Assembly (NCBI GenBank): GCA_963776675.1
Contig: CAVZNR010000029.1
Coordinates: 62,001 to 126,000, forward strand
Origin: Hyphomicrobium_A sp963776675
Lineage (GTDB): Bacteria; Pseudomonadota; Alphaproteobacteria; Rhizobiales; Hyphomicrobiaceae
Length of the DNA: 64,000 nt
Direction of reading: 5' to 3'
This document shows, piece by piece, positions 10,086 to 19,016 of the stretch. Numbering within the stretch: position 1 is the stretch's first letter; the number at the start of each line of letters is the position of its first letter. The position numbers and the translations under genes are program-made. The notes beneath the pieces are model-generated. The model searched no databases and was not told the DNA's origin. It saw nothing but the letters and a program-made list of their open reading frames with translations.

Positions 10086-12248
10086 CTAGCCCGCCAGCCC
10101 ACGCTTTTTCAGCATGCCGGAGATCTCCGGCGCGCGGCCGCGGAACGCCACGTAGGCGGCAAGCGGATCGCGCGCGTTGCCGGCCGAATAGATGTGCTTC
10201 TTGAGCTTCTTGGCCGTCGCCGCGTGGAACGGATCGCCCGCCTCCTTGAAGGCCGCGAACGCGTCGGCGTCCATCACCTCCGACCACAGGTAGCTGTAAT
10301 AGCCCGCCGCGTAGCCGCCCACGATGTGCAGGAAGTGCGGGCTCCGGTGGCGCATGACGATCTCGCTCGGCATGCCGAGCTTTTGCAGCGTCTCGCGCTC
10401 GAAGGCGGCCACATCGAGCTCACCGCCATCGGCAAGCGCATGCAGCTCCATGTCGATCAGCGCCGACGCGACGTACTCGACGGTGGAGAAGCCCTGATTG
10501 AAGTTGCGCGCCTTCTCGATGCGCTGGGCGAGCTTGGCCGGCATCGGCTTGCCCGTCTTGTGGTGCACGGCGAACCGCTTCAGGACGTCCGGCGCCATCA
10601 GCCAGTGCTCGTAGAGCTGCGAGGGCAGCTCGACGAAGTCGCGCGCGACCGCCGTGCCGGAGATCGACGGGTAGGTGACGTCCGACAACAGACCGTGCAG
10701 GCCGTGCCCGAACTCATGAAACAGCGTGCGCGCGTCGTCGAGCGACAGCAGCGTCGGCTCGCCTTCCTCTCCCTGCGCGAAGTTCATCACGTTGACGATG
10801 ATGGGCCGCACATGGCCCGCCACCTTCGCCTGCGAGCGGAAGCCCGACATCCACGCGCCCGAGCGCTTCGAGGAGCGCGCAAAATAGTCGCCCATGAACA
10901 GGCCCACGTGCGCGCCGCGCTGGTCCGTCACCTCCCACACGCGCACGTCCGGGTGATAGCGCGGCACGTCGGATAGCTCCTTGAAGCGCAGCCCGAACAG
11001 CCGCCGCGCGGTATCGAACGCCGCCGCGATGACGCTCTCGAGCGCGAAATACGGCCGCGTCGCCGCCTCGTCGACGTCGTAGCGTGCCTTGCGCTCCTTC
11101 TCCGCGTAATAGCGCCAGTCCCAGGCCGCGATGGGGAAGTTGCCGCCCTCGGCGCGCACTTGCTCCTGCAGCGCATCGCGCTCCTCGCCGGCGCGCTTCA
11201 CCGCCGCCGGCCACACCGCCTGCAAAAGCTCGCGCACGGCGGCCGGCGTTTTCGCCATGGTGTCGCCGAGGCTGTAGTCGGCATAGGTGTCGAAGCCGAT
11301 GAGGCGGGCGAGCTCGGCGCGCAGGCGCACGATCTCGGCCAGGATGATGCGGTTGTCGGTCTCGCCCCCCATCTCGCCGCGCTTCACCCAGGCGTTGAAC
11401 GCCTGCTCGCGCAAATCGCGGCGCGCCGAATATTGCAGGAATGGCTCCACGCTCGAGCGCGACAGCGTGATGACGTGCCGGTCCTTGAGGCCCATGTCGG
11501 CGGCGGCCCGCGCCGCGGCTGCGCGCACCGAGGAGGGAAGCCCGGCGAGGTCGCGCTCGCCCTCCAGCACCAGGTGCCAGGACTGCTCGTCCTTCAAAAC
11601 GTTCTGCGAGAACTGGGTCGCGAGCGTAGCCAGGCGCTCGTTGATCTCGGCGACGCGGAGCTTGGCCTTGCGGCCGAGCTTGGCGCCCGCGCGCAGGAAC
11701 CAGGTGTGCTGCAGCTCCAGAACGCGGAGCTGCTCGTCGGTGAGGCGCAAGCGCTCGCGCCGGCGATGGAGATCCTCGATGCGCGCAAACAGCCGGCTGT
11801 TGAGCATGATGGCGCTCTGATGCGCGGCGAGCAGCGGCGACATCTCCCGCTCGATCGCCTGCAGCTCGAAGTTGGTGTCGGCCGCCGCCAGGTTGAAGAA
11901 CACGCCGCAGACGCGCTCCAGCAGCCGCCCGCTTTTCTCCAGCGCCGCCATGGTGTTGGCGAAGGTGGGCCGCGCCGGCTCGCGGGCGATTTTCGCGATC
12001 TCCGCCTTGTGCTCCTTGAGAGCCGCCGCGAAGGCAGGACGGAAATGCTTTGGCTCGATACGAGCAAAGGGCGGCACGCCGAACGGCGTCGACCAGCGGG
12101 TCATGAGCGGGTTGGTGGCCGCACCGGCGCGCGGCGCGCGCGGGCGTCGCGTTGCAGCTGCTGCCTTGGCGGTTGTCTTCGGCCTGCGCACAGTCCCTCT
12201 GCGTACGATCTTCGCCTGTCCGTTTGCCTTGCCGCCGCGCTTCGTCAC
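10086..12248 (-). CDS. M3-family metallopeptidase (Dcp / oligopeptidase A type)
   Basis: Zinc endopeptidase or peptidyl-dipeptidase that degrades oligopeptides, probably in the cytoplasm. The 720-residue length fits the M3A family. The zinc motif HEFGH is at residues 511-515 and the third-ligand region follows about 25 residues on (DFVELPSQLYEHW). The N-terminal 45 residues are rich in Lys, Arg and Ala and look like a poorly conserved extension rather than a signal peptide, so the true start may be further in. Whether it acts as Dcp or PrlC cannot be decided from sequence. It converges on fic across the family A repeat. Confidence 0.92.
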   Translation of the reverse strand: MTKRGGKANGQAKIVRRGTVRRPKTTAKAAAATRRPRAPRAGAATNPLMTRWSTPFGVPPFARIEPKHFRPAFAAALKEHKAEIAKIAREPARPTFANTMAALEKSGRLLERVCGVFFNLAAADTNFELQAIEREMSPLLAAHQSAIMLNSRLFARIEDLHRRRERLRLTDEQLRVLELQHTWFLRAGAKLGRKAKLRVAEINERLATLATQFSQNVLKDEQSWHLVLEGERDLAGLPSSVRAAAARAAADMGLKDRHVITLSRSSVEPFLQYSARRDLREQAFNAWVKRGEMGGETDNRIILAEIVRLRAELARLIGFDTYADYSLGDTMAKTPAAVRELLQAVWPAAVKRAGEERDALQEQVRAEGGNFPIAAWDWRYYAEKERKARYDVDEAATRPYFALESVIAAAFDTARRLFGLRFKELSDVPRYHPDVRVWEVTDQRGAHVGLFMGDYFARSSKRSGAWMSGFRSQAKVAGHVRPIIVNVMNFAQGEEGEPTLLSLDDARTLFHEFGHGLHGLLSDVTYPSISGTAVARDFVELPSQLYEHWLMAPDVLKRFAVHHKTGKPMPAKLAQRIEKARNFNQGFSTVEYVASALIDMELHALADGGELDVAAFERETLQKLGMPSEIVMRHRSPHFLHIVGGYAAGYYSYLWSEVMDADAFAAFKEAGDPFHAATAKKLKKHIYSAGNARDPLAAYVAFRGRAPEISGMLKKRGLAG

Positions 12249-12327
12249 TATCGATTGTCCTTCCCTGCCGCTGGACCCCGCTTATGCGAAGCTAGGAACA
12301 CCGACGCAAGCGTGCAATCGCCGCAAG

Positions 12328-12353
12328 AAAAAAGGGCCGGCGGGGGCCGGCCC
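12328..12353 (-). terminator. Rho-independent terminator of the 6S-like RNA
   Basis: On the minus strand: stem GGGCCGGC / GCCGGCCC with a short C-rich loop, followed by six T residues. No minus-strand protein gene lies immediately upstream, which supports a transcribed RNA in 12354-12511. Confidence 0.75.
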
Positions 12354-12511
12354 AACTCAACTCTTGGGGACAAGGGTGTTCACGGGAAGGTTGCCTGATG
12401 GCCCGGTCTATCAGAGCCGCTCCGGGGGGCTGGGGGGCTGAGAATCCGGAGCTGCTCAAGAAGGACCGGGCCTAGAGGCAACAATGGCAAGGTCCCAATT
12501 GTTTGAGGCAG
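12328..12511 (-). ncRNA. Candidate 6S-like structured small RNA
   Basis: No protein gene fits the 425 bases between the M3 peptidase and DUF2794 genes. On the minus strand the sequence folds as one long rod. Closing pairs CTCAA/TTGAG (12503-12507 with 12356-12360) and TTGGGAC/GTCCCCAA are followed by an asymmetric open bubble of about 9 against 18 bases. Above it lie stems GTTGCCT/AGGCAAC and GGCCCGGTC/GACCGGGCC, then an apical stem built on CTCCGG/CCGGAG. A terminator ends it. Closing stem, central bubble and apical stem are the plan of 6S RNA, which mimics an open promoter for RNA polymerase. The 5' end is approximate. Covariance evidence is lacking. Confidence 0.6.
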
Positions 12512-12673
12512 ATCATTGTCCGCGAGCAGTCGCGATTTTGACCATGTCAGGGAGAATTCGTGCCCGTGGGGCTTTGTGCGGCGCCGTTAAAAGGCGTGCA
12601 GCGGGCCACATCCGGCTCTTGAAATCGGTGCCGAGCAGCGCGATCATGATGAGTATGTGACACGGAGGCGCCC

Positions 12674-13066
12674 TTGAGCGAAACCGAGCCGATAATGTTG
12701 AGCCCGCGCAATGCGGGCAGCTTGCGCGGCGCACCTGCACCGGCAAGACCGGGAGCAGAAGCTCACCGACCCACCACCTTCAACCGACAAGAGCTGAGTG
12801 CCATCCTCGCCGTCTACGGCCGCAAGGTCGCCGCGGGCGAATGGCGCGACTACGCCATCGACATCGGGCGCGACAAGGCGGTGTTCTCCGTCTTCCGGCG
12901 CGCCAGCGAGTGCCCTCTCTATCGCATCGAGAAGGTGCCCAAGCTCGCCCGCAAGCAGGGCGCGTATGCCATCGTGGCGCCCGCCGGCCTTATCCTCAAG
13001 CGCGGACACGACCTCGCCCGCATCCTGCGGCTCTTCGAGGACCGGCTGCGCCTCGTCAGCGTCTAG
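12674..13066 (+). CDS. DUF2794 family protein
   Basis: Conserved alphaproteobacterial protein of unknown function. The 130-residue frame starts at a TTG with a good GGAGG ribosome site at 12664-12668. The first 35 residues are low-complexity. The conserved core follows: FNRQELSAILAVYGRKVAAG, GEWRDYAID, VFSVFRRASECPLYRIEKVP and ILKRGHDLARILR. There is no signal peptide or membrane helix, so it is probably cytoplasmic. Its neighbours are the 6S-like RNA and the BI-1 gene. Family membership is recognised from the core text; no role is proposed. Confidence 0.8.
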   Translation: MSETEPIMLSPRNAGSLRGAPAPARPGAEAHRPTTFNRQELSAILAVYGRKVAAGEWRDYAIDIGRDKAVFSVFRRASECPLYRIEKVPKLARKQGAYAIVAPAGLILKRGHDLARILRLFEDRLRLVSV

Positions 13067-13080
13067 CCCTACCCGTCCTA

Positions 13081-13240
13081 CCCCGTCATCCCGGCCCAGC
13101 GAGCGAACGCGAGCGAAGAGCCGGGATCCAGCACGAGGCTTGTCGCGAGACACGGAATTCTATGGTGCACAAGGGCACTCCTCTCCTGGATCCCGGGACT
13201 CGCTCCGGCAGTCGCCGTCGCTCGCCCAGGATGACGGAGG
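13081..13240. repeat. Intergenic inverted repeat, family B
   Basis: Arms built on CCCGTCATCCCGG and its complement near 13226-13240, with an inner pair GCCGGGATCCAG / CTGGATCCCGGG. Related copies are at 20673-20768, 27176-27278 and 34967-35024, which share GTCATCCCGC and GGGACCCACGCAAG. All lie between genes. Confidence 0.75.
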
Positions 13241-13250
13241 GGCAAAAGCA

Positions 13251-13276
13251 AAGAGCCCCGCTATTGCGGGGCTCTT
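13251..13276 (-). terminator. Terminator of the BI-1 gene
   Basis: Perfect stem AAGAGCCCCGC / GCGGGGCTCTT with loop AATA on the minus strand, 25 bases after the BI-1 stop, followed by a T-rich run interrupted by GC. The symmetric stem could also stop rightward transcription out of the repeat. Confidence 0.75.
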
Positions 13277-13300
13277 CACGTCGTATCGACCGTTGGCGAC

Positions 13301-14044
13301 CTAGTTGCGGTTGCCGAACAGGTTCAACAGCATGACGAACATGTTGATGAAGTCGAGGTACAGCGCCAGCGCGCCCATGATGGCGCCCTTGGCCACCAGC
13401 TCCGCGTTGCCGCGCGCCATGAAGTAGCCGTCCTTGATGCGCTGGGTGTCATAGGCGGTGAGACCGGCGAACACCAGCACGCCCACCGCCGAGATGGCGA
13501 ACATCAAAGCGCTGGACTGCAGGAAGATGTTGACGACCATGGCGATGACGATGCCGACCACGCCCATGAACAGGAACGAGCCCCAGGCGGACAGGTCGCG
13601 CTTGGTGGTGTAGCCCCACAGGCTGAGCGCGCCGAACGAGGCTGCGGTGATGAAGAAGATCTGCGCGATCGACTGGCCGGTGAAGACCAGGAAGATCGAC
13701 GACAGCGAGATGCCCATCACGGCGGCGAACAGCCAGAACGTGATCTGCGCCGCGCCGACGCTCATCTTCTGGATGCGGAAGCCCAGAAACATCACGAAGC
13801 CGAGCGGGGCCAACATGACGACCCACTTGAGCGGCGAGGTGAAGAGCGTCTGGCCGAACGGGGTGAGCTGGCCGTTCTGAACGGCCATCGAGAAGGTGAG
13901 ATAGGCGACGATGCCCGTCAGTGCCACACCCAGCGCCATGTAGTTGTAGACGCCGAGCATATAGCTGCGCAGGCCCTCATCTACCGCGACGCCCGTACGG
14001 GCCCCGATGCCTGATTGCGCATACCTGTTGTCTGGCTGAGCCAT
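13301..14044 (-). CDS. Bax inhibitor-1 / YccA family membrane protein
   Basis: Seven-helix inner-membrane protein of the BI-1 family; bacterial members are pH-sensitive Ca2+ leak channels or FtsH modulators. The ATG at 14044 gives 247 residues beginning MAQPDNRYAQSG; a longer frame from 14083 adds a tail absent from the family. Helices cover almost all of residues 35-245. The closing segment LALYLDFINMFVMLLNLFGN is the family's diagnostic C-terminus. It has its own terminator and stands alone, upstream of the convergent DUF2794 gene. Confidence 0.9.
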   Translation of the reverse strand: MAQPDNRYAQSGIGARTGVAVDEGLRSYMLGVYNYMALGVALTGIVAYLTFSMAVQNGQLTPFGQTLFTSPLKWVVMLAPLGFVMFLGFRIQKMSVGAAQITFWLFAAVMGISLSSIFLVFTGQSIAQIFFITAASFGALSLWGYTTKRDLSAWGSFLFMGVVGIVIAMVVNIFLQSSALMFAISAVGVLVFAGLTAYDTQRIKDGYFMARGNAELVAKGAIMGALALYLDFINMFVMLLNLFGNRN

Positions 14045-14168
14045 AATCTTTTCCCTGATCCCTTGCCTACCGATGCGCTGCAAAGCGCCTATTCACGGGG
14101 AATATGCGCTCTCAGCATGTACGTTTCAAGGCGTGAAACTACGGTTACGACCGGCCGAGATCCCCCCG

Positions 14169-14191
14169 TTTCCTAAATGAAAATTAGGAAA
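14169..14191. promoter_or_regulatory. Perfect inverted repeat upstream of the BI-1 gene
   Basis: Arms TTTCCTAA and TTAGGAAA separated by seven A-rich bases, 125 bases before the BI-1 start and 13 bases after the ABC permease stop. It is AT-rich in a GC-rich setting and lacks a T-tract, so an operator is more likely than a terminator (inference). Confidence 0.35.
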
Positions 14192-14203
14192 TCCGGCCAG
14201 CGC

Positions 14204-16780
14204 CTATTCGCTGCGCAGAAACGGCACCGCTGGCGCCCGCAGGACCCCCCAGGTACCGACCCCGCCGAACAGGAAAACGAGCCCCATCGACACCGCCAGC
14301 GCCAGCACCACGGCGACGCCCGAGAACGTGAAGGAGATATTCATCGCCTGCGTCACCACCAGCCAGGCGCCCACCGAGCCCAGCAGCACGGCAAATAGCG
14401 CGGTGGCGCTGGCGAGCAGCGCGTACTCGAGGAAATGCGATACCAGGATGCGCCGGCGCGTGGCCCCGAGTGTCTTGAGGATGACCGCCTCCAGGATGCG
14501 GCGCCGCTGCGCGGTGGCGAGCGCGCCCGCCAGCACCAGGGCGCCGGCGAGCAGCGTCACGCTGCCGGCGATGCGCACGGCCAGCATCACCTTGCCGAAC
14601 ACGGCGTTGAACGAGTCGAGCACGTCGCGCACGCGGATCGCCGTCACGGCCGGATAGGCGCGCCCCATGTCGCGCATGGTCGCGACCTCCTTGGGGAGCG
14701 GCGTGCCCGGCGGCAGCGCGATGGTCACCAAGAGCGCGTGGGGGGCGCTTTTCAGGGTGTTGGGCGAGAACACCATGAAGAAGTTGATGGCGAGGCTTTC
14801 CCATTTCACCTCGCGCAGGTTGGCGATGCGCGCCGTGATGTTGCGCCCCAGCGCGTTCACCGTCACCGTGTCGCCGAGCTTCAGACCCAGCCTTTGCGCC
14901 ATATCCGCCTCGAAGGAGACGAGCGGCTCGCCGGTATAGTCGGGGCCCCACCAGTCGCCGGCGATCACAGTGGAGCCTTGCGGCACGGTGTCCGAGTAGG
15001 ACAGCCCGCGGTCGCTATCGAGAACCCATTGCGCCTCGGGCGGCACCTTGACGTTCTCGACCGGGATATCGTTGAGCGCCACGATGCGCCCGCGCAGCAT
15101 GGGCGCCGATTCGAGCACAGCGCCGGGCACCTCGCGCTCGACCAGCGCCGAGATGCCGGGATAGTCCGCCTTGCCGACGTCGAGCAGGAAGTAGTCGGGC
15201 GAATGCGCCGGCAGCCGGTCCTTGAGCTCGCCGACGAGCGAGGCGTCCGCCAGCGCAACCGCGACGAGCAGCGACAGCCCCGCCCCCAGCGATACGACGA
15301 CGGAGCGGGCGAGCCCGCCCGGCGCGCCAACGTTGCCGACGGCGAGCGCCAGCTCCGGTATCCGCGCGCGCGGGGCACGCCGGGCCAGCCACGTCACCGC
15401 CGTTCCGAGCGCGAAGAACACCGCGAACACGACGACGAGGCCGGCGGCAAAATAGAGCGCGATGCGCTGGGAGTCCGAGGTCAGCACCGCAAAGCCGACG
15501 AGCGCGGCGGCCACCGCCAGCGTCGTCACGATCACCCAGGCGCGCGGCCACGTCCGCTCCGGCGCCACCTCGTCGCGAAACAGCACGCTGGCGCTCACGC
15601 GCTCCACCCGCCCCAGCGGCCACAGCGTGAACAGCAGCGCCACCGCGAACCCGTAGACCACGGCCGTGACGACGCTCAGGGCCGACACGGTGAGCTCCGC
15701 CTGGATCGGCACCAGATCGCCGTAGAGCGCGTCCAGCGCCAGCGGGATCGCCGCGCCGGCAATGAGCCCCAGCACGATGCCCACCAGGGCCACGATCAGC
15801 ACCTCGATCAGAAAGATCGCGAGCACCATGCGGCTGGTCGCGCCCACGCTCTTCATGGTGGCGATCACCTTGCGGCGCTTGTCGATGAAGGTCGCGACCG
15901 CATTGGCGACGCCGACGCCACCGACCAGCAGCGCCGTCAGCCCGATCAGCGTCAGGAACTGGCGCAGCCGCTCCAGCGTATGGCTGACCCGGGGCGAGGG
16001 CTCGCGCCGGTCGGCAATCGTGAAGCCGGCCTCGGGCAGCTCGCTGGCGATCTTGGCGCGCAAGGCCTCGAGCTCGGCAGGCGTCGCCGAGCGGTCGTCG
16101 TGAAGCTTCAAAGCGTAACGCCAGCGGATCAGCGTGCCCGGCTTCACCAGCTCGGTCTTGGCGAGCGTCGCCGGCGAAATGAGAACGCGCGGACCGTAGG
16201 TGAAGCGGTCGGCGAGCCCGTCCGGCACCGACTTCAAGGGGGCGCCGACCGGAACTTTTGCAGCGCCCAGCACCATCTCGTCGCCGACCTTGAGGCCGAG
16301 GCGCTCCATCAGCACCGGATCGACGACGGCGCCGCGCGCGAGCCCATCTTCGAGCGACACCCCGTCGCCCAGCCCCACCGCGCCGACGAGCGGATAGCCG
16401 TCATCGACGATCTTCAATTCGGCCAGCGCCTGGTCGCTGCCGTCGGTGCGCCGCGCCATGGTGCGCATGGTCGCCGTCTCGCTCAAGCGCCCGAAGCTTT
16501 GCAGGCTCGCGCGCTCGGCGTCGGTCGCCCGCTGGTGGGCGCGCATGAGCGTCGCGTCGCCGCCGAGGATGGCCTCGCCCTGGCGCTCGAACCCGGCGCG
16601 CAGCGCGTCCGATACGGCCCCGACGCCGGTGATGACGGCGACGCCCAGCGCCACGCACGCGATGAAGATGCCGAAGCCCGACAGCCCGCTGCGCAACTCG
16701 CGCAGAGCGATCGAGAGCACGACCGGGAGCCGCCAGTCGCGGCCCTGCGACGCCGGCGTCAGCGCCTCGGTTGCCGTCAT
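14204..16780 (-). CDS. ABC transporter permease, YbbP / FtsX-like
   Basis: Large membrane subunit of a MacB-type ABC transporter. The 858 residues contain a short N-terminal membrane helix (about residues 38-60), a periplasmic region of about 190 residues, a first FtsX block of helices (about 260-440), a second periplasmic region, and a final FtsX block (about 720-850). This two-FtsX layout is that of YbbP. The start overlaps the ATPase gene stop by 4 bases. Divergent tesA next door reproduces the E. coli tesA-ybbA-ybbP neighbourhood. Its substrate is unknown; lipid or lipoprotein traffic is a guess from family relatives. Confidence 0.9.
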   Translation of the reverse strand: MTATEALTPASQGRDWRLPVVLSIALRELRSGLSGFGIFIACVALGVAVITGVGAVSDALRAGFERQGEAILGGDATLMRAHQRATDAERASLQSFGRLSETATMRTMARRTDGSDQALAELKIVDDGYPLVGAVGLGDGVSLEDGLARGAVVDPVLMERLGLKVGDEMVLGAAKVPVGAPLKSVPDGLADRFTYGPRVLISPATLAKTELVKPGTLIRWRYALKLHDDRSATPAELEALRAKIASELPEAGFTIADRREPSPRVSHTLERLRQFLTLIGLTALLVGGVGVANAVATFIDKRRKVIATMKSVGATSRMVLAIFLIEVLIVALVGIVLGLIAGAAIPLALDALYGDLVPIQAELTVSALSVVTAVVYGFAVALLFTLWPLGRVERVSASVLFRDEVAPERTWPRAWVIVTTLAVAAALVGFAVLTSDSQRIALYFAAGLVVVFAVFFALGTAVTWLARRAPRARIPELALAVGNVGAPGGLARSVVVSLGAGLSLLVAVALADASLVGELKDRLPAHSPDYFLLDVGKADYPGISALVEREVPGAVLESAPMLRGRIVALNDIPVENVKVPPEAQWVLDSDRGLSYSDTVPQGSTVIAGDWWGPDYTGEPLVSFEADMAQRLGLKLGDTVTVNALGRNITARIANLREVKWESLAINFFMVFSPNTLKSAPHALLVTIALPPGTPLPKEVATMRDMGRAYPAVTAIRVRDVLDSFNAVFGKVMLAVRIAGSVTLLAGALVLAGALATAQRRRILEAVILKTLGATRRRILVSHFLEYALLASATALFAVLLGSVGAWLVVTQAMNISFTFSGVAVVLALAVSMGLVFLFGGVGTWGVLRAPAVPFLRSE

Positions 16781-17470
16781 TCAGCTGCCTCCGCGGTCTC
16801 GTCGAGGATGCGCCCGTCGGCCATGCGGATGGTGCGCGCGCAGGCCGCCGCCAGCTTGTCGTCATGGGTGACGAGAACGAGCGTCGCCTCGCGCCGGCGC
16901 TGCAGCCCGAACAACAGATCGATGACTTGGCGCCCGGTCTTGGTATCGAGGTTGCCGGTCGGCTCGTCCGCTAAGATGAGCTTCGGCTGCCGGCTCAGGG
17001 CGCGCGCGATGGCGACGCGCTGCTGCTCGCCGCCCGACAGCTGCGCGGGAAAATGATCGACGCGCGGCGAAAGCCCCACCTCGTCGAGCAGCTCGCGCGC
17101 GGTGGTGAAGGCGTTCGCGGCGCCGGCGAACTCCAAAGGCAGCGCCACGTTCTCCAGCGCCGTCATGGTCGGCACCAGATGGAAGGACTGGAACACGATG
17201 CCGATCTCGGCTCCGCGCATCAGGGCCAGCTGGTCCTCGCCGAGCTTGGTCAGATCGTGGCCCGCCACCGTCGACGCGGCCGCTCGTTGCGCGCTCGAGC
17301 CCGGCGACGACCATCAGCAGCGACGTCTTGCCCGAGCCCGACGGCCCGACGACGGCAAGCGATTCGCCCGCCTCGACATCGAGGCTGACGTTGCGCAGAA
17401 TCTCGACGGGGCCGGCGCGGCTCGTCAGGGTCAGATGAACGGAATTGAGGGCGACGATGGGTTGGCTCAC
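16777..17470 (-). CDS. ABC transporter ATP-binding protein, YbbA-like (one frameshift)
   Basis: ATPase partner of the adjacent permease, in the LolD/YbbA group. Walker A GPSGSGKTS, signature LSGGEQQRVAIARAL, and Walker B LILADEPTGNLD are all present. They are split over two frames: the N-terminal part runs from a GTG at 17470 to about 17270, and the rest runs in another frame to the stop at 16777. Removing one base near 17269 restores a continuous reading SGRVDVAGHDLTKLG and a normal length of about 230 residues. The length of 694 bases (3n+1) fits one inserted base. Sequencing error is more likely than decay because all motifs are intact. Confidence 0.85.
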
Positions 17471-17588
17471 GTGGGGAGTGCTCCGCTGGCGGCGGCGATC
17501 GGGCCCACTCGGGCCCAACGGGCCTTGTCTGGCGTCGGCCGCACCTTTACCTCACATTGACGGATTGAAGGATTGTTGAGGCGGAAAC

Positions 17589-18305
17589 ATGAAGGCGATG
17601 GAACGTACACGCAACGCGCTGGGCCTTGCACAGGTGGTAGGCTTCGTGGCGCTCGTCAACGTGCTCATCGGCACAATCGGCGCCCCGCTCGTCTCGCCGG
17701 CCGCCCTGGCGGGGCCTGAAAAGCCTCTGCGAATCGTCGCATTCGGCGACAGCCTGACCTCCGGCTACGGCCTGAGGTCGAGCCAATCTTTCCCCGTGCA
17801 GCTGCAGAAGGCGCTCAAGAAGCGCGGCCACAACGTCGTGGTGACCAACGCAGGCGTTGCCGGTGACACCACCAGCGGCGGCCTGGAACGTCTCGACTGG
17901 GCGGTGCCCGACGGCACCGACGCGGTCATCGTCGAGCTCGGCGCCAACGACGCGCTGCGCGGCATCGATCCCAAGGTCACGCGCGCCAACATGGAAAAGA
18001 TCATCGCCAACCTGAAGTCGCGCCATATCCCCATCCTGCTCACGGGCATGCGCTCGCCGGCCAACTGGGGTGATGGCTATGCGGACGATTTCGATGCCGT
18101 CTTCCCCGATCTGGCGCGCGCCAACGAGCTCCTCTTCTACCCGTTCTTTCTCGACGGCGTGGTGCTCGACCCCAAGCTCAACCAGAGTGACGGCATGCAT
18201 CCCGCGCCCAAGGGCGTCGCTGAGATCATCAAGCGCATGATGCCTTCGGTGGAGGAGCTGATAACGCGCGCGCAGGCGCAGCGCAGCGCCGCCTCTAAGA
18301 GCTAG
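17589..18305 (+). CDS. tesA: Periplasmic GDSL esterase / acyl-CoA thioesterase I (TesA type)
   Basis: SGNH hydrolase with arylesterase, thioesterase or lysophospholipase activity. The 238 residues carry block I FGDSLTSGYG (S55 nucleophile), the block II glycine in NAGVAGDTTSGG, block III GANDALRG, and block V SDGMHPAPKG with D201 and H204. An N-terminal hydrophobic segment (about residues 17-42) is probably an export signal. It is divergent from the YbbA/YbbP-like transporter, as in E. coli, and is followed 11 bases on by thpR, probably in one operon. Exact substrates cannot be read from sequence. Confidence 0.9.
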   Translation: MKAMERTRNALGLAQVVGFVALVNVLIGTIGAPLVSPAALAGPEKPLRIVAFGDSLTSGYGLRSSQSFPVQLQKALKKRGHNVVVTNAGVAGDTTSGGLERLDWAVPDGTDAVIVELGANDALRGIDPKVTRANMEKIIANLKSRHIPILLTGMRSPANWGDGYADDFDAVFPDLARANELLFYPFFLDGVVLDPKLNQSDGMHPAPKGVAEIIKRMMPSVEELITRAQAQRSAASKS

Positions 18306-18316
18306 GAACGCCCGCC

Positions 18317-18896
18317 ATGCCGCGGCTTTTCACCGGCATCGAGATCCCGGACGAGCAGCGCGAGGAGATCGCGCGGCTGCGCCAGCCGCTGCCGGGGAGC
18401 TCGCGCTGGATGGAGCCGGAAAACCTGCACCTGACGCTGCGTTTCGCCGGCGACATCGACAACGCGCACGCACGCGAGTTCGCCGACCGGCTCGCCGGCA
18501 TCGACGTCGACGCCTTCGAGATCAGGCTCGCCGGCATCGGCGCTTTCGGCGGCAACGAGCCGCGCAGCGCTGTGGGCCGGCGTCGAGGCGGGGCCCGAGC
18601 TGGAGGCGCTGGCGCGGGCGAACGAGCGCGCCGCGCGCGCAGCCGGATTGGCGCCCGAAGGCCGCTCCTTCAAGCCGCACGTGACGGTGGCGCGTTTGAA
18701 ATACGCCAGCGCCTTCGACGTCGCCCGCATCCTCGGCCGCCTCGGCGCCTTCCGCAGCCGGCCGTTCACGGTGGGACGCTTCGTTCTGTTCTCCTCGCGC
18801 CCCAAAACCGGCGGCGGACCCTACGTGGTGGAGGAGGCGTTTCCCCTGCGCGGCGGCGAGTTCGTCGACTACGAGGACGTCGAAGGCGGCTGGTAG
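18317..18896 (+). CDS. thpR: RNA 2',3'-cyclic phosphodiesterase ThpR/LigT (one frameshift)
   Basis: 2H-phosphoesterase family enzyme that opens 2',3'-cyclic phosphates on RNA. The two HxTx motifs are present, HLTLRF in the first half and HVTVARL in the second, but in different frames. The first frame begins MPRLFTGIEIPDEQREEI; after about residue 83 the reading leaves the family. Removing the A at 18566 rejoins the frames through PRALWAGVEAGPELEALA. The total of 580 bases (3n+1) gives 192 residues when repaired, a normal length. It follows tesA by 11 bases. Confidence 0.85.
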
Positions 18897-19016
18897 CCCC
18901 CTCCGTCACCTGCCCATTTCTCCACAACGTGTGGCCCTAAATCCCTGGTTCGGGGGCGCCCCAGTGCCTAGGGTGCGAGCGCATTCATTTGAGGGAATAT
19001 TGGACAGCATATTGTC

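Noticed and set aside
12400..12480. SRP-like text on the plus strand of the 6S-like region (CCGGAG ... GCTGCTC)
   Set aside because: The diagnostic asymmetric loop is missing and the terminator lies on the other strand.
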